From Auanema rhodensis (lineage: Eukaryota > Nematoda > Chromadorea > Rhabditida > Rhabditidae): a DNA stretch of 64,000 bases. The stretch lies in contig OZ059898.1 in the NCBI GenBank assembly GCA_964057225.1, positions 17,337,267 to 17,401,266 of the forward strand, in the 5' to 3' direction. This document shows, piece after piece, positions 11,584 through 24,218 of this stretch; the first letter of the stretch is position 1, and the number at the start of each line of letters is the position of its first letter. The position numbers and the translations under genes are program-made. The notes below the pieces were generated by a model. That model did no database searches. It worked only from the letters and a program-made list of their open reading frames with translations, and was not told the DNA's origin.

Positions 11584-13338
11584 AAATGTTTTTGGAAGCA
11601 ATGTTGAGTGTACATGGAAACTCAACATACACTAATGCACCATTTTTCAAACGATCATAACTAATTTTTGTATTAAGCGTTTCTCAATGTAGTATAGTGC
11701 ATTCGATGCGGATTTTTAAGCTGCGTCGATCTGTGTTATCAGATTTGCGCTAGCTTAAAAATGCACCGAGATATCAACTGATATAAGTTCACACTTATAT
11801 CCTCGATTTTCACCCTGAAGAAATAATTTTTTCGTTGAATAACATTGTCCATCGTCTTTGCCTTGAAAAAAGGAATCTAAAAACATTTACTTTTTGCTAA
11901 ATTATTCTGAAATTTTTCGAAAAAATTTTTGTCAAAATGTTTTTGGAAGCAATGTTGAGTGTACATGGAAACTCAACATACACTAATGCACCATTTTTCA
12001 AACGATCATAACTAATTTTTGTATTAAGCGTTTCTCAATGTAGTATAGTGCATTCGATGCGGATTTTTAAGCTGCGTCGATCTGTGTTATCAGATTTGCG
12101 CTAGCTTAAAAATGCACCGAGATATCAACTGATATAAGTTCACACTTATATCCTCGATTTTCACCCTGAAGAAATAATTTTTTCGTTGAATAACATTGTC
12201 CATCGTCTTTGCCTTGAAAAAAGGAATCTAAAAACATTTACTTTTTGCTAAATTATTCTGAAATTTTTCGAAAAAATTTTTGTCAAAATGTTTTTGGAAG
12301 CAATGTTGAGTGTACATGGAAACTCAACATACACTAATGCACCATTTTTCAAACGATCATAACTAATTTTTGTATTAAGCGTTTCTCAATGTAGTATAGT
12401 GCATTCGATGCGGATTTTTAAGCTGCGTCGATCTGTGTTATCAGATTTGCGCTAGCTTAAAAATGCACCGAGATATCAACTGATATAAGTTCACACTTAT
12501 ATCCTCGATTTTCACCCTGAAGAAATAATTTTTTCGTTGAATAACATTGTCCATCGTCTTTGCCTTGAAAAAAGGAATCTAAAAACATTTACTTTTTGCT
12601 AAATTATTCTGAAATTTTTCGAAAAAATTTTTGTCAAAATGTTTTTGGAAGCAATGTTGAGTGTACATGGAAACTCAACATACACTAATGCACCATTTTT
12701 CAAACGATCATAACTAATTTTTGTATTAAGCGTTTCTCAATGTAGTATAGTGCATTCGATGCGGATTTTTAAGCTGCGTCGATCTGTGTTATCAGATTTG
12801 CGCTAGCTTAAAAATGCACCGAGATATCAACTGATATAAGTTCACACTTATATCCTCGATTTTCACCCTGAAGAAATAATTTTTTCGTTGAATAACATTG
12901 TCCATCGTCTTTGCCTTGAAAAAAGGAATCTAAAAACATTTACTTTTTGCTAAATTATTCTGAAATTTTTCGAAAAAATTTTTGTCAAAATGTTTTTGGA
13001 AGCAATGTTGAGTGTACATGGAAACTCAACATACACTAATGCACCATTTTTCAAACGATCATAACTAATTTTTGTATTAAGCGTTTCTCAATATAGTATA
13101 GTGCATTCGATGCGGATTTTTAAGCTGCGTCGATCTGTGTTATCAGATTTGCGCTAGCTTAAAAATGCACCGAGATATCAACTGATATAAGTTCACACTT
13201 ATATCCTCGATTTTCACCCTGAAGAAATAATTTTTTCGTTGAATAACATTGTCCATCGTCTTTGCCTTGAAAAAAGGAATCTAAAAACATTTACTATTTG
13301 CTAAATTATTCTGAAATTTTTCGAAAAAATTTTTGTCA
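11584..13338. repeat. Locally homogenised run: four identical units plus one near-identical
   Basis: Units at 11584, 11935, 12286 and 12637 read identically: GCACC, CGATC, ATTAAG, CATTCG, GCTAGCTT, GAAATAA, CATTTAC, ATTCTG. The fifth (12988) differs only by CAATATAG and CTATTTGCT. The preceding unit shares the same 3' part. This is the clearest single-unit amplification in the window and should be very recent. Confidence 0.87.
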
Positions 13339-15093
13339 AAATGTTTTTGGAAGCAATGTTGAGTGTACATGGAAACTCAACATACACTAATGCATCATTT
13401 TTCAAACGTTCATAACTAATTTTTGTATTCAGCGTTTTTCAATGTAGTATAGTGCATTCGATGCGGATTTTTAAGCTGCGTCGATCTGTGTTATCAGATT
13501 TGCGCTAGCTTAAAAATGCACCGAGATATCAACTGATATAAGTTCACACTTATATCCTCGATTTTCACCCTGAAGAAATAATTTTTTCGTTGAATAACAT
13601 TGTCCATCGTCTTTGCCTTGAAAAAAGGAATCTAAAAACATTTACTTTTTGCTAAATTATTCTGAAATTTTTCGAAAAAATTTTTGTCAAAATGTTTTTG
13701 GAAGCAATGTTGAGTGTACATGGAAACTCAACATACACTAATGCACCATTTTTCAAACGATCATAACTAATTTTTGTATTAAGCGTTTCTCAATGTAGTA
13801 TAGTGCATTCGATGCGGATTTTTAAGCTGCGTCGATCTGTGTTATCAGATTTGCGCTAGCTTAAAAATGCACCGAGATATCAACTGATATAAGTTCACAC
13901 TTATATCCTCGATTTTCACCCTGAAGAAATAATTTTTTCGTTGAATAACATTGTCCATCGTCTTTGCCTTGAAAAAAGGAATCTAAAAACATCTACTTTT
14001 TGCTAAATTATTTTGAAATTTTTCGAAAAAATTTTTGTCAAAATGTTTTTGGAAGCAATGTTGAGTGAACATGGAAACTCGACATACACTAATGCATCAT
14101 TTTTCAAACAATCATAACTAATTTTTGTATTAAGCGTTTCTCAATGTAGTATAGTGCATTTGATGCGGATTTTTAAGCTGCGTCGATCTGTGTTATCAGA
14201 TTTGCGCTAGTTTAAAAATGCACCGAGATATCAACTGATATAAGTTCACACTTATATCCTCGATTTTCACCCTGAAGAATTAATTTTTTCGTTGAATAAC
14301 ATTGTCCATCGTCTTTGCCTTGAAAAAAGGAATCTAAAAACATTTACTTTTTGCTAAATTATTCTGAAATTTTTCGAAAAAATTTTTGTCAAAATGTTTT
14401 TGGAAGCAATGTTGAGTGTACATGGAAACTCAACATACACTAATGCATCATTTTTCAAACGATCATAACTAATTTTTGTATTAAGCGTTTCTCAATGTAG
14501 TATAGTGCATTTGATGCGGATTTTTAAGCTGCGTCGATCTGTGTTATCAGATTTGCGCTAGTTTAAAAATGCACCGAGATATCAACTGATATAAGTTCAC
14601 ACTTATATCCTCGATTTTCACCCTGAAGAATTAATTTTTTCGTTGAATAACATTGTCCATCGTCTTTGCCTTGAAAAAAGGAATCTAAAAACATTTACTT
14701 TTTGCTAAATTATTCTGAAATTTTTCGAAAAAATTTTTGTCAAAATGTTTTTGGAAGCAATGTTGAGTGTACATGGAAACTCAACATACACTAATGCATC
14801 ATTTTTCAAACGTTCATAACTAATTTTTGTATTCAGCGTTTCTCAATGTAGTATAGTGCATTTGATGCGGATTTTTAAGCTGCGTCGATCTGTGTTATCA
14901 GATTTGCGCTAGCTTAAAAATGCACCGAGATATCAACTGATATAAGTTCACACTTATATCCTCGATTTTCACCTTGAAGAATTAATTTTTTCGTTGAATA
15001 ACATTGTCCATCGTCTTTGCCTTGAAAAAAGGAATCTAAAAACATCTACTTTTTGCTAAATTATTTTGAAATTTTTCGAAAAAATTTTTGTCA
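13339..15093. repeat. Mixed satellite units
   Basis: One type II unit, one type I unit, one type III unit (14041, with GTGAAC and ACTCGAC), two CTAGTTT units and one type II unit with CACCTTGAAG (about 14972). The last variant reappears in the 5-mer duplication at 17551-21059, which marks shared descent. Nothing other than satellite is present. Confidence 0.82.
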
Positions 15094-17550
15094 AAATGTT
15101 TTTGGAAGCAATGTTGAGTGTACATGGAAACTCAACATACACTAATGCATCATTTTTCAAACGTTCATAACTAATTTTTGTATTCAGCGTTTCTCAATGT
15201 AGTATAGTGCATTTGATGCGGATTTTTAAGCTGCGTCGATCTGTGTTATCAGATTTGCGCTAGCTTAAAAATGCACCGAGATATCAACTGATATAAGTTC
15301 ACACTTATATCCTCGATTTTCACCCTGAAGAAATAATTTTTTCGTTGAATAACATTGTCCATCGTCTTTGCCTTGAAAAAAGAAATCTAAAAACATTTAC
15401 TTTTTGCTAAATTATTCTGAAATTTTTCGAAAAAGTTTTTGTCAAAATGTTTTTGGAAGCAATGTTGAGTGTACATGGAAACTCAACATACACTAATGCA
15501 CCATTTTTCAAACGATCATAACTAATTTTTGTATTAAGCGTTTTTCAAAGTAGTATAGTGCATTCGATGCGGATTTTTAAGCTGCGTCGATCTGTGTTAT
15601 CAGATTTGCGCTAGCTTAAAAATGCACCGAGATATCAACTGATATAAGTTCACACTTATATCCTCGATTTTCACCCTGAAGAAATAATTTTTTCGTTGAA
15701 TAACATTGTCCATCGTCTTTGCCTTGAAAAAAGAAATCTAAAAACATTTACTTTTTGCTAAATTATTCTGAAATTTTTCGAAAAAATTTTTGTCAAAATG
15801 TTTTTGGAAGCAATGTTGAGTGTACATGGAAACTCAACATACACTAATGCACCATTTTTCAAACGATCATAACTAATTTTTGTATTAAGCGTTTTTCAAA
15901 GTAGTATAGTGCATTCGATGCGGATTTTTAAGCTGCGTCGATCTGTGTTATCAGATTTGCGCTAGCTTAAAAATGCACCGAGATATCAACTGATATAAGT
16001 TCACACTTATATCCTCGATTTTCACCCTGAAGAATTAATTTTTTTGTTGAATAACATTGTCCATCGTCTTTGCCTTGAAAAAAGGAATCTAAAAACATTT
16101 ACTTTTTGCTAAATTATTCTGAAATTTTTCGAAAAAATTTTTGTCAAAATGTTTTTGGAAGCAATGTTGAGTGTACATGGAAACTCAACATACACTAATG
16201 CACCATTTTTCAAACGATCATAACTAATTTTTGTATTAAGCGTTTCTCAATGTAGTATAGTGCATTCGATGCGGATTTTTAAGCTGCGTCGATCTGTGTT
16301 ATCAGATTTGCGCTAGCTTAAAAATGCACCGAGATATCAACTGATATAAGTTCACACTTATATCCTCGATTTTCACCCTGAAGAATTAATTTTTTCGTTG
16401 AATAACATTGTCCATCGTCTTTGCCTTGAAAAAAGGAATCTAAAAACATTTACTTTTTGCTAAATTATTCTGAAATTTTTCGAAAAAATTTTTGTCAAAA
16501 TGTTTTTGGAAGCAATGTTGAGTGTACATGGAAACTCAACATACACTAATGCATCATTTTTCAAACAATCATAACTAATTTTTGTATTAAGCGTTTCTCA
16601 ATGTAGTATAGTGCATTCGATGCGGATTTTTAAGCTGCGTCGATCTGTGTTATCAGATTTGCGCTAGCTTAAAAATGCACCGAGATATCAACTGATATAA
16701 GTTCACACTTATATCCTCGATTTTCACCCTGAAGAATTAATTTTTTCGTTGAATAACATTGTCCATCGTCTTTGCCTTGAAAAAAAGAATCTAAAAACAT
16801 CTACTTATTGCTAAATTATTTTGAAATTTTTCGAAAAAATTTTTGTCAAAATGTTTTTGGAAGCAATGTTGAGTGTACATGGAAACTCAACATACACTAA
16901 TGCATCATTTTTCAAACGTTCATAACTAATTTTTGTATTCAGCGTTTCTCAATGTAGTATAGTGCATTTGATGCGGATTTTTAAGCTGCGTCGATCTGTG
17001 TTATCAGATTTGCGCTAGCTTAAAAATGCACCGAGATATCAACTGATATAAGTTCACACTTATATCCTCGATTTTCACCCTGAAGAAATAATTTTTTCGT
17101 TGAATAACATTGTCCATCGTCTTTGCCTTGAAAAAAGAAATCTAAAAACATTTACTTTTTGCTAAATTATTCTGAAATTTTTCGAAAAAGTTTTTGTCAA
17201 AATGTTTTTGGAAGCAATGTTGAGTGTACATGGAAACTCAACATACACTAATGCACCATTTTTCAAACGATCATAACTAATTTTTGTATTAAGCGTTTTT
17301 CAAAGTAGTATAGTGCATTCGATGCGGATTTTTAAGCTGCGTCGATCTGTGTTATCAGATTTGCGCTAGCTTAAAAATGCACCGAGATATCAACTGATAT
17401 AAGTTCACACTTATATCCTCGATTTTCACCCTGAAGAAATAATTTTTTCGTTGAATAACATTGTCCATCGTCTTTGCCTTGAAAAAAGAAATCTAAAAAC
17501 ATTTACTTTTTGCTAAATTATTTTGAAATTTTTCGAAAAAATTTTTGTCA
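15094..17550. repeat. Satellite units with partial 5-unit-offset duplication
   Basis: The unit at 15094 and the next (15445) return at 16849 and 17200, an offset of 1755 bp or five units. Shared private variants are GAAAAAGTTTTTG (near 15430 and 17185), AAAAAAGAAATC, and TTTTTCAAAGTAG (near 15545 and 17297). The CAAAGTAG form is also in the unit at 15796. The intervening units are ordinary. Confidence 0.8.
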
Positions 17551-20500
17551 AAATGTTTTTGGAAGCAATGTTGAGTGTACATGGAAACTCAACATACACT
17601 AATGCATCATTTTTCAAACGTTCATAACTAATTTTTGTATTCAGCGTTTCTCAATGTAGTATAGTGCATTTGATGCGGATTTTTAAGCTGCGTCGATCTG
17701 TGTTATCAGATTTGCGCTAGCTTAAAAATGCACCGAGATATCAACTGATATAAGTTCACACTTATATCCTCGATTTTCACCCTGAAGAATTAATTTTTTC
17801 GTTGAATAACATTGTCCATCGTCTTTGCCTTGAAAAAAAGAATCTAAAAACATCTACTTTTTGCTAAATTATTTTGAAATTTTTCGAAAAAATTTTTGTC
17901 AAAATGTTTTTGGAAGCAATGTTGAGTGTACATGGAAACTCAACATACACTAATGCATCATTTTTCAAACGATCATAACTAATTTTTGTATTAAGCGTTT
18001 CTCAATGTAGTATAGTGCATTCGATGCGGATTTTTAAGCTGCGTCGATCTGTGTTATCAGATTTGCGCTAGCTTAAAAATGCACCGAGATATCAACTGAT
18101 ATAAGTTCACACTTATATCCTCGATTTTCACCCTGAAGAATTAATTTTTTCGTTGAATAACATTGTCCATCGTCTTTGCCTTGAAAAAAAGAATCTAAAA
18201 ACATCTACTTTTTGCTAAATTATTTTGAAATTTTTCGAAAAAATTTTTGTCAAAATGTTTTTGGAAGCAATGTTGAGTGTACATGGAAACTCAACATACA
18301 CTAATGCATCATTTTTCAAACGTTCATAACTAATTTTTGTATTCAGCGTTTCTCAATGTAGTATAGTGCATTTGATGCGGATTTTTAAGCTGCGTCGATC
18401 TGTGTTATCAGATTTGCGCTAGCTTAAAAATGCACCGAGATATCAACTGATATAAGTTCACACTTATATCCTCGATTTTCACCTTGAAGAATTAATTTTT
18501 TCGTTGAATAACATTGTCCATCGTCTTTGCCTTGAAAAAAGGAATCTAAAAACATCTACTTTTTGCTAAATTATTTTGAAATTTTTCGAAAAAATTTTTG
18601 TCAAAATGTTTTTGGAAGCAATGTTGAGTGTACATGGAAACTCAACATACACTAATGCATCATTTTTCAAACGTTCATAACTAATTTTGTATTCAGCGTT
18701 TCTCAATGTAGTATAGTGCATTTGATGCGGATTTTTAAGCTGCGTCGATCTGTCTTATCAGATTTGCGCTAGTTTAAAAATGCACCGAGATATCAACTGA
18801 TATAAGTTCACACTTATATCCTCGATTTTCACCCTGAAGAATTAATTTTTTCGTTGAATAACATTGTCCATCGTCTTTGCCTTGAAAAAAGGAATCTAAA
18901 AACATTTACTTTTTGCTAAATTATTCTGAAATTTTTCGAAAAAATTTTTGTCAAAATGTTTTTGGAAGCAATGTTGAGTGTACATGGAAACTCAACATAC
19001 ACTAATGCATCATTTTTCAAACGTTCATAACTAATTTTTGTATTCAGCGTTTCTCAATGTAGTATAGTGCATTTGATGCGGATTTTTAAGCTGCGTCGAT
19101 CTGTGTTATCAGATTTGCGCTAGCTTAAAAATGCACCGAGATATCAACTGATATAAGTTCACACTTATATCCTCGATTTTCACCTTGAAGAATTAATTTT
19201 TTCGTTGAATAACATTGTCCATCGTCTTTGCCTTGAAAAAAGGAATCTAAAAACATCTACTTTTTGCTAAATTATTTTGAAATTTTTCGAAAAAATTTTT
19301 GTCAAAATGTTTTTGGAAGCAATGTTGAGTGTACATGGAAACTCAACATACACTAATGCATCATTTTTCAAACGTTCATAACTAATTTTTGTATTCAGCG
19401 TTTCTCAATGTAGTATAGTGCATTTGATGCGGATTTTTAAGCTGCGTCGATCTGTGTTATCAGATTTGCGCTAGCTTAAAAATGCACCGAGATATCAACT
19501 GATATAAGTTCACACTTATATCCTCGATTTTCACCCTGAAGAATTAATTTTTTCGTTGAATAACATTGTCCATCGTCTTTGCCTTGAAAAAAAGAATCTA
19601 AAAACATCTACTTTTTGCTAAATTATTTTGAAATTTTTCGAAAAAATTTTTGTCAAAATGTTTTTGGAAGCAATGTTGAGTGTACATGGAAACTCAACAT
19701 ACACTAATGCATCATTTTTCAAACGATCATAACTAATTTTTGTATTAAGCGTTTCTCAATGTAGTATAGTGCATTCGATGCGGATTTTTAAGCTGCGTCG
19801 ATCTGTGTTATCAGATTTGCGCTAGCTTAAAAATGCACCGAGATATCAACTGATATAAGTTCACACTTATATCCTCGATTTTCACCCTGAAGAATTAATT
19901 TTTTCGTTGAATAACATTGTCCATCGTCTTTGCCTTGAAAAAAAGAATCTAAAAACATCTACTTTTTGCTAAATTATTTTGAAATTTTTCGAAAAAATTT
20001 TTGTCAAAATGTTTTTGGAAGCAATGTTGAGTGTACATGGAAACTCAACATACACTAATGCATCATTTTTCAAACGTTCATAACTAATTTTTGTATTCAG
20101 CGTTTCTCAATGTAGTATAGTGCATTTGATGCGGATTTTTAAGCTGCGTCGATCTGTGTTATCAGATTTGCGCTAGCTTAAAAATGCACCGAGATATCAA
20201 CTGATATAAGTTCACACTTATATCCTCGATTTTCACCTTGAAGAATTAATTTTTTCGTTGAATAACATTGTCCATCGTCTTTGCCTTGAAAAAAGGAATC
20301 TAAAAACATCTACTTTTTGCTAAATTATTTTGAAATTTTTCGAAAAAATTTTTGTCAAAATGTTTTTGGAAGCAATGTTGAGTGTACATGGAAACTCAAC
20401 ATACACTAATGCATCATTTTTCAAACGTTCATAACTAATTTTTGTATTCAGCGTTTCTCAATGTAGTATAGTGCATTTGATGCGGATTTTTAAGCTGCGT

Positions 20501-21059
20501 CGATCTGTCTTATCAGATTTGCGCTAGTTTAAAAATGCACCGAGATATCAACTGATATAAGTTCACACTTATATCCTCGATTTTCACCCTGAAGAATTAA
20601 TTTTTTCGTTGAATAACATTGTCCATCGTCTTTGCCTTGAAAAAAGGAATCTAAAAACATTTACTTTTTGCTAAATTATTCTGAAATTTTTCGAAAAAAT
20701 TTTTGTCAAAATGTTTTTGGAAGCAATGTTGAGTGTACATGGAAACTCAACATACACTAATGCATCATTTTTCAAACGTTCATAACTAATTTTTGTATTC
20801 AGCGTTTCTCAATGTAGTATAGTGCATTTGATGCGGATTTTTAAGCTGCGTCGATCTGTGTTATCAGATTTGCGCTAGCTTAAAAATGCACCGAGATATC
20901 AACTGATATAAGTTCACACTTATATCCTCGATTTTCACCTTGAAGAATTAATTTTTTCGTTGAATAACATTGTCCATCGTCTTTGCCTTGAAAAAAGGAA
21001 TCTAAAAACATCTACTTTTTGCTAAATTATTTTGAAATTTTTCGAAAAAATTTTTGTCA
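17551..21059. repeat. Tandem 5-mer higher-order duplication (about 1755 bp per copy)
   Basis: Five units at 17551-19304 are followed directly by the same five at 19305-21059. Order in each copy: a type II unit ending AAAAAAAGAATC, a CGATC unit, a type II unit with CACCTTG, a type II unit with CTGTCTTATC and CTAGTTT, and a type II unit with CACCTTG. The only difference I saw is one missing T in the first copy (18685-18688), so that copy is 1754 bp. Confidence 0.88.
18604..18953. repeat. 350-bp monomer with a single-base deletion
   Basis: The T5 run of CTAATTTTTGTATT is T4 here (18685-18688). This shifts the array register by one base; the unit starts at 18604 and the next at 18954. It is the only single-base length change I found in the window. 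Its duplicate at 20358 has the full run, so the deletion followed the 5-mer duplication or is a homopolymer sequencing error. Confidence 0.85.
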
Positions 21060-24000
21060 AAATGTTTTTGGAAGCAATGTTGAGTGTACATGGAAACTCA
21101 ACATACACTAATGCATCATTTTTCAAACGTTCATAACTAATTTTTGTATTCAGCGTTTCTCAATGTAGTATAGTGCATTTGATGCGGATTTTTAAGCTGC
21201 GTCGATCTGTGTTATCAGATTTGCGCTAGCTTAAAAATGCACCGAGATATCAACTGATATAAGTTCACACTTATATCCTCGATTTTCACCCTGAAGAAAT
21301 AATTTTTTCGTTGAATAACATTGTCCATCGTCTTTGCCTTGAAAAAAGGAATCTAAAAACATTTACTTTTTGCTAAATTATTCTGAAATTTTTCGAAAAA
21401 ATTTTTGTCAAAATGTTTTTGGAAGCAATGTTGAGTGTACATGGAAACTCAACATACACTAATGCACCATTTTTCAAACGATCATAACTAATTTTTGTAT
21501 TAAGCGTTTCTCAATGTAGTATAGTGCATTCGATGCGGATTTTTAAGCTGCGTCGATCTGTGTTATCAGATTTGCGCTAGCTTAAAAATGCACCGAGATA
21601 TCAACTGATATAAGTTCACACTTATATCCTCGATTTTCACCCTGAAGAATTAATTTTTTCGTTGAATAACATTGTCCATCGTCTTTGCCTTGAAAAAAGG
21701 AATCTAAAAACATCTACTTTTTGCTAAATTATTTTGAAATTTTTCGAAAAAATTTTTGTCAAAATGTTTTTGGAAGCAATGTTGAGTGTACATGGAAACT
21801 CAACATACACTAATGCATCATTTTTCAAACAATCATAACTAATTTTTGTATTAAGCGTTTCTCAATGTAGTATAGTGCATTTGATGCGGATTTTTAAGCT
21901 GCGTCGATCTGTGTTATCAGATTTGCGCTAGTTTAAAAATGCACCGAGATATCAACTGATATAAGTTCACACTTATATCCTCGATTTTCACCCTGAAGAA
22001 TTAATTTTTTCGTTGAATAACATTGTCCATCGTCTTTGCCTTGAAAAAAGGAATCTAAAAACATTTACTTTTTGCTAAATTATTCTGAAATTTTTCGAAA
22101 AAATTTTTGTCAAAATGTTTTTGGAAGCAATGTTGAGTGTACATGGAAACTCAACATACACTAATGCATCATTTTTCAAACGATCATAACTAATTTTTGT
22201 ATTAAGCGTTTCTCAATGTAGTATAGTGCATTCGATGCGGATTTTTAAGCTGCGTCGATCTGTGTTATCAGATTTGCGCTAGCTTAAAAATGCACCGAGA
22301 TATCAACTGATATAAGTTCACACTTATATCCTCGATTTTCACCCTGAAGAATTAATTTTTTCGTTGAATAACATTGTCCATCGTCTTTGCCTTGAAAAAA
22401 GGAATCTAAAAACATTTACTTTTTGCTAAATTATTCTGAAATTTTTCGAAAAAATTTTTGTCAAAATGTTTTTGGAAGCAATGTTGAGTGTACATGGAAA
22501 CTCAACATACACTAATGCATCATTTTTCAAACGATCATAACTAATTTTTGTATTAAGCGTTTCTCAATGTAGTATAGTGCATTCGATGCGGATTTTTAAG
22601 CTGCGTCGATCTGTGTTATCAGATTTGCGCTAGCTTAAAAATGCACCGAGATATCAACTGATATAAGTTCACACTTATATCCTCGATTTTCACCCTGAAG
22701 AATTAATTTTTTCGTTGAATAACATTGTCCATCGTCTTTGCCTTGAAAAAAAGAATCTAAAAACATCTACTTTTTGCTAAATTATTTTGAAATTTTTCGA
22801 AAAAATTTTTGTCAAAATGTTTTTGGAAGCAATGTTGAGTGTACATGGAAACTCAACATACACTAATGCATCATTTTTCAAACGTTCATAACTAATTTTT
22901 GTATTCAGCGTTTCTCAATGTAGTATAGTGCATTCGATGCGGATTTTTAAGCTGCGTCGATCTGTGTTATCAGATTTGCGCTAGCTTAAAAATGCACCGA
23001 GATATCAACTGATATAAGTTCACACTTATATCCTCGATTTTCACCCTGAAGAATTAATTTTTTCGTTGAATAACATTGTCCATCGTCTTTGCCTTGAAAA
23101 AAAGAATCTAAAAACATCTACTTTTTGCTAAATTATTTTGAAATTTTTCGAAAAAATTTTTGTCAAAATGTTTTTGGAAGCAATGTTGAGTGTACATGGA
23201 AACTCAACATACACTAATGCATCATTTTTCAAACGTTCATAACTAATTTTTGTATTCAGCGTTTCTCAATGTAGTATAGTGCATTCGATGCGGATTTTTA
23301 AGCTGCGTCGATCTGTGTTATCAGATTTGCGCTAGCTTAAAAATGCACCGAGATATCAACTGATATAAGTTCACACTTATATCCTCGATTTTCACCCTGA
23401 AGAAATAATTTTTTCGTTGAATAACATTGTCCATCGTCTTTGCCTTGAAAAAAGGAATCTAAAAACATTTACTTTTTGCTAAATTATTCTGAAATTTTTC
23501 GAAAAAATTTTTGTCAAAATGTTTTTGGAAGCAATGTTGAGTGTACATGGAAACTCAACATACACTAATGCATCATTTTTCAAACGATCATAACTAATTT
23601 TTGTATTAAGCGTTTCTCAATGTAGTATAGTGCATTCGATGCGGATTTTTAAGCTGCGTCGATCTGTGTTATCAGATTTGCGCTAGCTTAAAAATGCACC
23701 GAGATATCAACTGATATAAGTTCACACTTATATCCTCGATTTTCACCCTGAAGAATTAATTTTTTCGTTGAATAACATTGTCCATCGTCTTTGCCTTGAA
23801 AAAAGGAATCTAAAAACATTTACTTTTTGCTAAATTATTCTGAAATTTTTCGAAAAAATTTTTGTCAAAATGTTTTTGGAAGCAATGTTGAGTGTACATG
23901 GAAACTCAACATACACTAATGCATCATTTTTCAAACGATCATAACTAATTTTTGTATTAAGCGTTTCTCAATGTAGTATAGTGCATTCGATGCGGATTTT

Positions 24001-24218
24001 TAAGCTGCGTCGATCTGTGTTATCAGATTTGCGCTAGCTTAAAAATGCACCGAGATATCAACTGATATAAGTTCACACTTATATCCTCGATTTTCACCCT
24101 GAAGAAATAATTTTTTCGTTGAATAACATTGTCCATCGTCTTTGCCTTGAAAAAAGGAATCTAAAAACATCTACTTTTTGCTAAATTATTTTGAAATTTT
24201 TCGAAAACATTTTTGTCA
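21060..24218. repeat. Mixed satellite units
   Basis: Nine units of mostly CGATC and CGTTC kind, with one CAATC/CTAGTTT unit at 21762. Two neighbouring type II units (22815 and 23166) differ mainly in GAATTAA against GAAATAA. The last unit ends with CGAAAACATTT, a variant otherwise seen only in the 1-2457 duplication. No interruption by other DNA. Confidence 0.82.
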
